From Desulfuromonadaceae bacterium (lineage in GTDB: Bacteria; Desulfobacterota; Desulfuromonadia; Geobacterales; Pseudopelobacteraceae): 13,927 bases of DNA. Each line of letters begins with the position of its first letter. Position 1 is the stretch's first letter. The notes under the pieces were generated by a model that was not told the origin of the DNA, searched no databases, and saw only the letters and a program-made list of their open reading frames with translations. The stretch is from contig JAQUCQ010000046.1 of NCBI GenBank assembly GCA_028686145.1, forward strand, positions 1 to 13,927. Direction: 5' to 3'. This document shows positions 5,925 through 12,626 of this stretch, in pieces. Made by a program: the position numbers and the translations under genes.

Positions 5925-8618
5925 TTACTTTCCGCAACACTTCTTGTATTTTTTGCCACTTCCGCACGGGCAAGCATCGTTTCGTCCTGCTACTTTCTGG
6001 CTTTTAGCCGGTTCCTGAGCATGGTCTTCACCGCCTCCCAAATTGAAAACCAGTTTTTTGCTGCGTTGTTCCTCTTCCATCTCTTCGATTTCTTCACCAT
6101 CATTATTTACCTGAACCCAAAAAATACGTTCGACAACTTCCTCACGAATATGAAACATCAATTCCATGAAAAGTTTATAGGCTTCGATCTTGTACTCTTG
6201 TTTGGGGTCTTTCTGACCATAACCCCGCAGACCGATACCTTCCTTTAGGTGGTCAATATTCAGAAGGTGGTCTTTCCAGTGGGTGTCAATGGCCTGTAAC
6301 ATCATGACCTTGATGAGGTGGTCGATGAGCTCATCTCCCATCTCCTCAACTCGTGCTGTAAAGATAGCGTGAGCCTGTTCACTTAGTAGATCTTGAAAAC
6401 TAACAGGTGTAAGACGGCTGATCATTTCCTGTGGCAGATCAAGTTGAAGATTGAAATATTTGTAAATGCTTTCGCTTATTCCTTGCCAATCCCATTCGTG
6501 CGGTGCAACTTTATCAATTGCATAGGATGAGGTAATATCTTCAACAGTATCATCCAGCATTTCCACAAAGCTTCCGCGAATATCCTGGCCACCCAAAATC
6601 TCGCGACGCTGGGTATAAATAACTTCGCGCTGTTTATTCATAACATCATCATATTCAATAAGGTGTTTACGGATATCAAAGTTATGTGCTTCTACTTTTT
6701 TCTGAGCATTTTCAATTGAACGTGAAATCATGCCGTGAGTAATTGCTTCACCTTCTTCGATCTTGAGAAGATCCATGATCTTAGAAACACGTTCTGATCC
6801 AAAAATACGCAACAGATCGTCTTCCAGTGATAAGTAGAACTTTGATGATCCCGGGTCTCCCTGACGACCTGAACGCCCTCGTAGCTGGTTGTCAATACGG
6901 CGAGATTCGTGGCGTTCTGTCCCGAGAATATGGAGACCACCCAGCTTAACTACTTCATCGTGCTCGGCATGACATTCAGCGGTATACTTGACCAGCTGGG
7001 CTTCATATTGCTCGTCAGTTGCTTCCGGATTAAGTCGTCGCCACTGCTTGGCCAGAGCATCGGGGTTGCCTCCCAACACTATATCGGTGCCGCGTCCAGC
7101 CATGTTGGTCGCTATTGTAATTGCACCCTTGCGGCCGGCTTGAGATACAATTTCTGCTTCCCGTTCATGCTGCTTGGCATTTAGAACGTTATGTGGGATA
7201 CTCTGACGTTTTAATAGTTCTGACAAAACTTCAGATTTTTCGATCGAAATAGTTCCCACGAGGCAGGGCTGGCCAGCAGCATAATGCTCTTTGATATCTT
7301 CAATAACCGCTTTGAACTTTTCCATTTCGGTTTTATAGATAACGTCGGGAAAATCCGGGCGTAGCAGTGGTCGATTGGTTGGAATAACACAGACATCCAG
7401 TTTGTAGATCTTGTGAAATTCTTCTGCTTCAGTATCAGCAGTACCGGTCATTCCGGATAGTTTGCTGTACATGCGGAAATAGTTCTGAAAGGTAATAGTC
7501 GCAAGGGTTTGATTCTCATTTTCTATTTTGACCCCTTCTTTGGCTTCTATCGCTTGGTGCAAGCCATCAGACCAGCGTCGACCGGGCATGAGACGTCCAG
7601 TAAATTCGTCAACAATCAAGACTTCGCCATCTTTTACCACATAATCCACATCACGTTTGTACATGGCATGAGCGCGCAGAGCCTGGTTGACATGATGAAG
7701 AATTTCGATGTTACGCGGATCATACAGGTTATCAATTTTTAAAAGTTTCTCCACCTTCAAAACGCCCTGCTCAGTCAAACTTGAACTCTTGGCTTTTTCA
7801 TCGATAGTATAATCGCCGGAATACTCTTTACGTTTGCCGGAAAGCGTATTTGCTTCGACTTCGGCTACTTCACCTTTTTCCAATTTTGGAATAATAGCGT
7901 TAATAACGTAATATTTGTCGGTTGAATCTTCAGTTGGGCCTGAAATAATCAACGGAGTTCGAGCTTCATCGATAAGAATGGAGTCAACTTCATCTACGAT
8001 TGAATAGTTAAAGCCGCGCTGAACGTAGTCCTCAAGGTCAAACTTCATATTATCCCGCAAATAATCGAAGCCAAACTCGTTGTTAGTTCCATAGGTGATA
8101 TCGGCAGCATAGTTAATACGTCGTTGCTCATCTTCAATTCCATGGACAATAATACCGACTGTCAAGCCGAGAAAACCGTACAAGCGTCCCATCCATTCGG
8201 AGTCACGTTTTGCCAGATAATCGTTTACCGTTATGACATGAACCCCTTTGCCGGAAATAGCATTAAGATAGGCGGGCAGGGTGGCGACCAATGTTTTGCC
8301 TTCGCCGGTTTTCATTTCGGCAATTTTTCCTGAATGAAGTACCATGCCACCTATCAACTGGACATCAAAATGGCGCATACCAAGTACTCGCTTGCCCCCT
8401 TCACGACAGACTGCAAACGCTTCAGGGAGCAATGAATCAAGGGATTCACCTCTTGCATGGCGCTCCTTGAATTCCTGGGTTTTATTGGCTAATTGTTCAT
8501 CAGAAAGAACGGAAATTGAAGCTTCAAGTGCATTTATTTTTCCAACAATTGGCCACATTTTTTTAAGTTCGCGTTCGTTCTTGCTGCCGATAAACTTTTT
8601 CACAAGGGAATTGAACAT
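5925..8618 (-). CDS. secA: Preprotein translocase ATPase SecA
   Basis: SecA is the motor that pushes unfolded secretory proteins through SecYEG. The product of 897 residues has normal length. It shows the N-terminal MFNSLVKKFIGSKNERELK, Walker A MKTGEGKT (102-109) and the DEVD box (209-212) followed by SILIDEARTPLIISGP. The second motor half carries MAGRGTDI and QLRGRSGRQGDPG. A highly acidic stretch (EEIEEMEEEQ) precedes the C-terminal zinc-binding tail CPCGSGKKYKKCC (Cys 883, 885, 894, 895), which in the family binds SecB and phospholipid. The start at 8618 is chosen because it matches the family N-terminus and has GGGAG about 8 nt upstream; an upstream in-frame start at 8672 adds 18 untypical residues. 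It is the first gene of the block leading into argJ and is divergent from the csp gene. Confidence 0.99.
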   Translation of the reverse strand: MFNSLVKKFIGSKNERELKKMWPIVGKINALEASISVLSDEQLANKTQEFKERHARGESLDSLLPEAFAVCREGGKRVLGMRHFDVQLIGGMVLHSGKIAEMKTGEGKTLVATLPAYLNAISGKGVHVITVNDYLAKRDSEWMGRLYGFLGLTVGIIVHGIEDEQRRINYAADITYGTNNEFGFDYLRDNMKFDLEDYVQRGFNYSIVDEVDSILIDEARTPLIISGPTEDSTDKYYVINAIIPKLEKGEVAEVEANTLSGKRKEYSGDYTIDEKAKSSSLTEQGVLKVEKLLKIDNLYDPRNIEILHHVNQALRAHAMYKRDVDYVVKDGEVLIVDEFTGRLMPGRRWSDGLHQAIEAKEGVKIENENQTLATITFQNYFRMYSKLSGMTGTADTEAEEFHKIYKLDVCVIPTNRPLLRPDFPDVIYKTEMEKFKAVIEDIKEHYAAGQPCLVGTISIEKSEVLSELLKRQSIPHNVLNAKQHEREAEIVSQAGRKGAITIATNMAGRGTDIVLGGNPDALAKQWRRLNPEATDEQYEAQLVKYTAECHAEHDEVVKLGGLHILGTERHESRRIDNQLRGRSGRQGDPGSSKFYLSLEDDLLRIFGSERVSKIMDLLKIEEGEAITHGMISRSIENAQKKVEAHNFDIRKHLIEYDDVMNKQREVIYTQRREILGGQDIRGSFVEMLDDTVEDITSSYAIDKVAPHEWDWQGISESIYKYFNLQLDLPQEMISRLTPVSFQDLLSEQAHAIFTARVEEMGDELIDHLIKVMMLQAIDTHWKDHLLNIDHLKEGIGLRGYGQKDPKQEYKIEAYKLFMELMFHIREEVVERIFWVQVNNDGEEIEEMEEEQRSKKLVFNLGGGEDHAQEPAKSQKVAGRNDACPCGSGKKYKKCCGK

Positions 8619-8662
8619 ATTTATTTTCTCCCGCAGGTTAAATATTTGATAAATAGCTTTGT

Positions 8663-8691
8663 ACAGTAGCATAACTCATGGTGCTGCTCAA
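8663..8691 (-). promoter_or_regulatory. secA: Candidate promoter for secA
   Basis: On the minus strand TTGAGC (8691-8686) and TACTGT (8668-8663) are separated by 17 nt, which would give a leader of about 40 nt to the ATG at 8618. Both boxes are imperfect (4/6 and 3/6), and this AT-rich spacer holds other partial matches, so the call is tentative. Confidence 0.28.
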
Positions 8692-8847
8692 TAAAAAAGG
8701 TCGAACAATATATGTGATGGAACTTTAATATGAAATATACTCAATTAAATAAAGCAAGAAATTTTTTAGATACAAAGTGAAGAAAATATGGTATGAAAAA
8801 AAACATTAAAGTCACGTTTTATAGTTGTTTGTAAACTGTTCTTTAGA

Positions 8848-8867
8848 CACTTACGCTATCGTGAGTG
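8848..8867 (+). promoter_or_regulatory. Hairpin or operator-like palindrome upstream of csp
   Basis: CACTTACG (8848-8855) and CGTGAGTG (8860-8867) form an 8-bp stem with one G-U pair and a CTAT loop, ending 19 nt before the Shine-Dalgarno of the cold-shock gene. It could be a 5' UTR structure or a protein-binding palindrome. It has no T tract and so is not a terminator. I do not see a recognisable enterobacterial-type cold box. Confidence 0.35.
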
Positions 8868-8899
8868 CATTTCATGTGGTAAAATAAAGGAGCCGTAGC

Positions 8900-9100
8900 A
8901 TGACAACAGGCAGAGTTAAATGGTTTAACGACAGTAAAGGATTTGGTTTTCTTGAGCAGGAGCAGGGGGAGGATATTTTTGTTCACTTCTCGGCAATCTC
9001 TGGTGAGGGATTTAAGTCTCTGGCTGAAGGTGATGCGGTTAATTTTGATATTGTTAAGGGGCCAAAAGGTCTTCAGGCTGCTAACGTTACACGGATTTAA
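8900..9100 (+). CDS. Cold-shock domain protein (CspA family)
   Basis: The 66-residue protein is a single five-stranded OB-fold that binds single-stranded RNA and DNA. Both nucleic-acid motifs are clear: RNP1 as KGFGFL (residues 13-18) and RNP2 as IFVHFS (26-31), after the usual GRVKWFND start. Family members act as RNA chaperones that melt structures blocking translation, or as antiterminators; some are cold-induced and others constitutive or growth-phase controlled, and the sequence does not say which this is. The ATG has an excellent AAAGGAG 7 nt upstream. It is monocistronic: divergent from secA and closed by a strong terminator that begins 10 nt after its stop. The gene symbol is left blank because paralogues cannot be told apart here. 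Confidence 0.96.
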   Translation: MTTGRVKWFNDSKGFGFLEQEQGEDIFVHFSAISGEGFKSLAEGDAVNFDIVKGPKGLQAANVTRI

Positions 9101-9110
9101 TAGGTTGGAT

Positions 9111-9156
9111 TACAAGACAAAAAAACCCGGGTTGAACCGGGGTTTTTTGTCTTGTA
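9111..9156. terminator. Bidirectional intrinsic terminator between csp and ychF
   Basis: A 20-bp stem with a single mismatch (9111-9130 with 9137-9156) encloses the 6-nt loop GTTGAA. The core is CCCGG/CCGGG-type and is flanked by an A7 run on the left and a T6 run on the right, so each strand has a GC stem followed by a T tract. It begins 10 nt after the csp stop and lies 30 nt beyond the ychF stop on the other strand, and so serves both convergent genes. Confidence 0.93.
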
Positions 9157-9186
9157 TATTATTTGCTTCATTTGTAATCGCAAAAC

Positions 9187-10281
9187 TTATACGTTGAAGC
9201 GGAAATGCATGACATCACCGTCTTTTACTATATATTCTTTCCCTTCCAGTCTCATCAATCCCTTTTCTTTAGCACCAGCTTCTCCGTTACAATTAATGTA
9301 ATCAGTGAAACCGATGACTTCAGCTCGAATGAATCCTTTTTCAAAATCGGTATGAATTACGCCTGCTGCCTGCGGGGCTTTAGTGCCATCAACAATAGTC
9401 CAGGCGCGGACTTCTTTGACGCCGGCGGTAAAATAGGTAATAAGGCCCAACAGTGCATAACCATTTCGGATTAGACGATCCAGGCCAGCTTCTTTCAGGC
9501 CCATATCATCAAGAAAAGCTTTCTTTTCAGAGCCGTCCAGCTCAGCGATTTCTGCCTCCAGTTTTCCGCAGATAACTACGACGCCAGCTCCTTCAAGCGC
9601 GGCAATTTCACGGACCTTGGCAACGTTAGGGTGACTGCCTTCCATGTCGTCTTCCGCTACATTGGCAACATAAAGCACCGGTTTGTCAGTCAGAAGGTGC
9701 AGGTCGCGCATCCAGATCTTTTCGTCATCACTCTGGGCAACTCCTTGAAGCTTTTTGACCTGTTCGAGAAGGCTTCTGACCCGAAGATAAAAATCAACTT
9801 CTTCTTTTGCCTTTTTGTCGCCACTACGCGACATTTTTTCTGCCCGCTGTAATTTCTTTTCTATTGTATCAAGGTCTGCAAGAGCAAGCTCTGTATTAAT
9901 GACCTCAATATCATCGGCCGGTGAAACGCGTCCATTCACATGGACAATATTATCATCATCAAAACAACGTACGACATGAATAATTGCATCGACGCTGCGT
10001 ATGTGTCCCAGAAACTGGTTTCCAAGACCTTCACCCTGGCTTGCTCCCTTGACCAGGCCAGCGATATCAACAAATTCAATTGTCGTTGGCTGTGTTTTTT
10101 GGGGCTTGACGATTAAGGACAATTGATCCATGCGCGGGTCAGGTACCTGAACAATTCCAACGTTCGGTTCAATTGTACAAAATGGGTAATTTGCCGATTC
10201 GGCCCCGGCTGAGGTTAGAGCATTAAATATGGTAGATTTGCCAACATTCGGCAGTCCGACAATTCCGCAGTTAAAACCCAT
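9187..10281 (-). CDS. ychF: Obg-family redox-regulated ATPase YchF (OLA1-like)
   Basis: YchF is a P-loop protein of the Obg group that binds ribosomes and, unlike its relatives, prefers ATP to GTP. The sequence shows G1 as GLPNVGKS (residues 9-16), the switch region around NYPFCTIEPN, G3 as DIAGLVKGA (72-80), and NVAE (207-210) in place of the NKxD guanine-specificity motif, which explains the ATP preference. A coiled-coil segment lies at about 135-160 (DTIEKKLQRAEKM and on), and the C-terminus is a TGS domain ending MHFRFNV. Length (364) is normal. The ATG has GGAAGG about 8 nt upstream and comes 4 nt after the pth stop, so the two genes are co-transcribed and perhaps translationally coupled, a pairing found in many bacteria. 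Transcription should end at the shared terminator downstream. Confidence 0.98.
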   Translation of the reverse strand: MGFNCGIVGLPNVGKSTIFNALTSAGAESANYPFCTIEPNVGIVQVPDPRMDQLSLIVKPQKTQPTTIEFVDIAGLVKGASQGEGLGNQFLGHIRSVDAIIHVVRCFDDDNIVHVNGRVSPADDIEVINTELALADLDTIEKKLQRAEKMSRSGDKKAKEEVDFYLRVRSLLEQVKKLQGVAQSDDEKIWMRDLHLLTDKPVLYVANVAEDDMEGSHPNVAKVREIAALEGAGVVVICGKLEAEIAELDGSEKKAFLDDMGLKEAGLDRLIRNGYALLGLITYFTAGVKEVRAWTIVDGTKAPQAAGVIHTDFEKGFIRAEVIGFTDYINCNGEAGAKEKGLMRLEGKEYIVKDGDVMHFRFNV

Positions 10282-10285
10282 AAAA

Positions 10286-10867
10286 CTATCCTTCCAAAAA
10301 ATTCTTGTTATTAAAAAGGCTCATTGATTTAGGTAGCCCTTCTTTAAGCATTACTTCAAGCATTTCTACGCCACCGTCAAGTACTCGCGAAAGTCCTTCC
10401 ATGTGAAGGGGCGGAATATTTCCAAGAACATGGCCGGTTGTATCTCCGTGTGGTGCTTTTCCGATTCCTATTCGAAGTCGAATAAAATCACCTTTGCCCA
10501 GGTTTTCTATTATGGAGCGTAAACCATTGTGCCCACCATGACCACCTCCAAGCTTAAATCGCACGGTGCCAAATGGAAGATCAAGCTCATCGTGAATGAC
10601 AATCAGGTTCGAAACAGGAAGCTTATAGAACTGAAGAGACTGCCTGACGGCATTTCCTGACAGATTCATAAACGTCTGCGGTTTAAGCAGTACCAATCGG
10701 TGTCCGGCATAATTCCATTCTCCACAAAAACCTGAAAAAGCATTTTTAGAAATAGAAATATTTTCCAGATGCGCAAGACGGTCCAAAAAAAGAAAACCCG
10801 CATTATGGCGGGTCCATTGATAAGTGGGGCCAGGATTACCCAGCCCCGTAAGTATATAGGTACTCAT
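10286..10867 (-). CDS. pth: Peptidyl-tRNA hydrolase
   Basis: Pth cleaves the ester bond of peptidyl-tRNA that drops off ribosomes, freeing the tRNA; it is normally essential. The 193-residue protein has N11 in GLGNPG, catalytic H21 in RHNAG, N68 in QTFMNLSG, D93 in IHDELDLPFG and N114 in GGHNGLRSI. This is the full active-site set, at positions nearly equal to those of the E. coli enzyme. The ATG start directly gives the family N-terminus, although its RBS is weak (an AGAAG overlapping the end of rplY, 17 nt before), which suggests translational coupling to rplY. It sits between rplY and ychF, as in many bacteria. Confidence 0.98.
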   Translation of the reverse strand: MSTYILTGLGNPGPTYQWTRHNAGFLFLDRLAHLENISISKNAFSGFCGEWNYAGHRLVLLKPQTFMNLSGNAVRQSLQFYKLPVSNLIVIHDELDLPFGTVRFKLGGGHGGHNGLRSIIENLGKGDFIRLRIGIGKAPHGDTTGHVLGNIPPLHMEGLSRVLDGGVEMLEVMLKEGLPKSMSLFNNKNFLEG

Positions 10868-10884
10868 ATTAATTTTGAACTTCT

Positions 10885-11478
10885 CTATGCGGCAGCCGGA
10901 GCTTCTTCTGTTTCTTCCTTGACCCTACCAAGGACGCTGACAACAGGAATTTTGGGCTGGTCAAGAATAGTGATACCTTCAGGAAGAGGAATTTCACTGA
11001 CATGAATTGAGTGAGCTATTTTGAGATCTGAGACATCAATGGTAATGCTGTCAGGGATATTTCCAGGGAGGCATTCAATGTGCAGTTCATGGTGAGCCAG
11101 ATCGAGCAAACCACCTTCTTTCACGCCTATTGCGGTGCCTGTCAAAACAACAGGGACGGTGATCCGGAGTTTCTCTTTTGGGTTGATGCGATGGAGGTCC
11201 ACATGCTTGACGGTACGTTTAATTGGATCACGCTGAATATCTACAACAATCGCAATATTCTGATCCAAGCTTCCGCCGCCAACCAAAGTGATTAGGTTGT
11301 TCTGTCCACCTGCACCGGAAATAGCTGTCTGCAAATCACGGTATTTGATGCTGACCGCCACCGGATCAAGACCTTTGCCGTAAACGACACCCGGTATCAT
11401 ATCTGCGTTGCGAAGTCTTCGGCTTACGCCTGTACCGGTCTTGGTGCGCAGTTCAATATTCATTTGTTTCTGTTGCAT
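10885..11478 (-). CDS. rplY: Large-subunit ribosomal protein bL25, long CTC/TL5 form
   Basis: This protein binds 5S rRNA in the large ribosomal subunit. The N-terminal L25 domain (about 1-95, with IPGVVYGKG) is followed by the longer C-terminal beta domain of the TL5/CTC type, with NPKEKLRITVPVVL, HHELHIECLP and IPDSITIDVSDL. It ends in a short acidic and Ala-rich tail (EETEEAPAAA). I chose the ATG at 11478 (197 aa) because GGAGG lies 5 nt upstream; the in-frame GTG at 11490 would be part of the Shine-Dalgarno stretch itself, and a third ATG at 11463 lacks a good RBS. It comes 63 nt after prs and 17 nt before pth. The general-stress role shown for CTC in Bacillus should not be assumed here. 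Confidence 0.96.
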   Translation of the reverse strand: MQQKQMNIELRTKTGTGVSRRLRNADMIPGVVYGKGLDPVAVSIKYRDLQTAISGAGGQNNLITLVGGGSLDQNIAIVVDIQRDPIKRTVKHVDLHRINPKEKLRITVPVVLTGTAIGVKEGGLLDLAHHELHIECLPGNIPDSITIDVSDLKIAHSIHVSEIPLPEGITILDQPKIPVVSVLGRVKEETEEAPAAA

Positions 11479-11497
11479 ACGTTCCTCCACGTGTAGT

Positions 11498-11514
11498 GAC
11501 GGGTCAATCCCGTC
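11498..11514 (-). promoter_or_regulatory. Small hairpin in the rplY leader
   Basis: GACGGG and CCCGTC form a perfect 6-bp stem with a 5-nt loop in the 63-nt prs-rplY gap, 9 nt upstream of the rplY GGAGG. No T tract follows on the minus strand, so it is not an intrinsic terminator. It could be a processing or autoregulatory element, or chance. Confidence 0.3.
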
Positions 11515-11541
11515 CTATTCATAATCGATATATTTTAGGTA

Positions 11542-12486
11542 CTATACAAACAACGAACTTACTGATTCATCCTCGTGAATGCGGCGGATTGCTTCGGCCA
11601 AGAGGTCAGCCACAGAGAGTATCCTGATTTTGGAAGTTATTTCATTACGAGTGCCGCCAGGGATTGTGTCTGTCAATACAACCTCTTCAATATCTGACGC
11701 ATTAATGCGATCTATTGCAGGGCCTGACAACACCCCGTGTGTGGCACAGGCATAGACTGCTTTGGCGCCGTTTGCTTTGAGTGCTTTGGCTGCCTGCGTT
11801 AGGGTGCCGGCAGTGTCAATCATATCATCAAGGATTATGGCAATTTTATCGCGAACATCCCCAATGAGGTGCATAACCTCCGCTACATTGGGACCAGTAC
11901 GGCGCTTATCAATTACTGCAAGTGAATATTCCAGGCGTTTGGCAAACGCACGGGCTCTTTCGGTGCCACCAGCGTCTGGAGAAACCATGACAACTTGTTC
12001 GCCACTGAAACGGTCTTTAAGATAATCAAGAATAACCGGGGCAGCGTAGAGATTGTCAACCGGGATATTGAAGAAACCCTGTATTTGTCCGGCGTGCAGG
12101 TCAATGGTGACAACCCGGTTAACGCCGGCTGTTGTTATCAGATCTGCAACAAGCTTGGCAGTGATCGGGGTGCGTGGCGCTGCTTTGCGATCCTGGCGGG
12201 CGTACCCATAATAGGGAATTACCGCTGTTATGGTGGCTGCCGATGCCCGTTTCAATGCATCGGTGATAACAAGCAATTCCATCAGGTTGTCGTTGGTCGG
12301 TGCACAGGTAGACTGGACAACATACACATCACGACCACGGACATTCTCCCCGATTTCTACTAAAACCTCACCATCGGAGAAGCGCCGTACTCGAGCCGCG
12401 CCGAGTGGAACACCAAGACTGTCACATATTCTCTGGGCCAGATCCGGATTTGAGTTGCCGGAAAATACTTTAATTTTATCGTGCAT
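11542..12486 (-). CDS. prs: Ribose-phosphate pyrophosphokinase (PRPP synthetase)
   Basis: Prs makes PRPP from ribose 5-phosphate and ATP, feeding purine, pyrimidine, histidine, NAD and tryptophan synthesis, including the TrpD reaction encoded in this window. It shows the metal-binding DLHAGQ (H131), the flexible catalytic loop YGYARQDRK (93-101), the ribose-5-phosphate loop with SPDAGG (169-174), the DKRR stretch (193-196) and the PRPP signature DDMIDTAGT (220-228). These are the landmarks of a class I enzyme, and the length of 314 is normal. The ATG at 12486 gives the family start MHDKIKVFSGNSNP. A possible TTG three codons upstream has an RBS too close to it, while the AAAGG for the ATG is rather far (12 nt), so the start is slightly uncertain. 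It is probably the first gene of prs-rplY-pth-ychF; ispE, which I remember upstream in many relatives, is not seen here. Confidence 0.98.
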   Translation of the reverse strand: MHDKIKVFSGNSNPDLAQRICDSLGVPLGAARVRRFSDGEVLVEIGENVRGRDVYVVQSTCAPTNDNLMELLVITDALKRASAATITAVIPYYGYARQDRKAAPRTPITAKLVADLITTAGVNRVVTIDLHAGQIQGFFNIPVDNLYAAPVILDYLKDRFSGEQVVMVSPDAGGTERARAFAKRLEYSLAVIDKRRTGPNVAEVMHLIGDVRDKIAIILDDMIDTAGTLTQAAKALKANGAKAVYACATHGVLSGPAIDRINASDIEEVVLTDTIPGGTRNEITSKIRILSVADLLAEAIRRIHEDESVSSLFV

Positions 12487-12546
12487 GACGATCAAACACC
12501 TTTCAAAATGTGAACAGGGTAAAAAACGCGTGCTAAAGAAAAGAGA

Positions 12547-12575
12547 GATATACTAAAAATTTCACCAGAATGCAA
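12547..12575 (-). promoter_or_regulatory. Candidate promoter for the prs-rplY-pth-ychF block
   Basis: On the minus strand TTGCAT (12575-12570) is followed after exactly 17 nt by TATATC (12552-12547), about 60 nt upstream of the prs ATG and in the 140-bp gap after the radical SAM gene. The boxes match consensus 3/6 and 4/6. Confidence 0.35.
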
Positions 12576-12626
12576 CCTCTTTCAATTCTCAGTGTAAAGA
12601 GAAATAACGGAACTTCCTACTTCATT

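Larger units (their letters stand above)
8619..8899. other. AT-rich divergent intergenic region between secA and csp
   Basis: These 281 bp carry the control regions of two divergent genes. The part from about 8692 to 8830 is strongly AT-rich, with A tracts (8692-8698, 8797-8803) and T tracts, and has no coding ORF with an RBS. I see no tRNA or riboswitch. The csp side ends in a hairpin (8848-8867), then TAAAAT (8880-8885), which is too close to the AAAGGAG Shine-Dalgarno to be a normal -10 box. No convincing csp -35/-10 pair stands out. Confidence 0.6.

Noticed and set aside
8880..8885. TAAAAT as a -10 box for csp
   Set aside because: It lies directly against the Shine-Dalgarno (AAGGAG at 8887), which would leave no room for an RBS in the transcript, and no -35 box is at the right distance.
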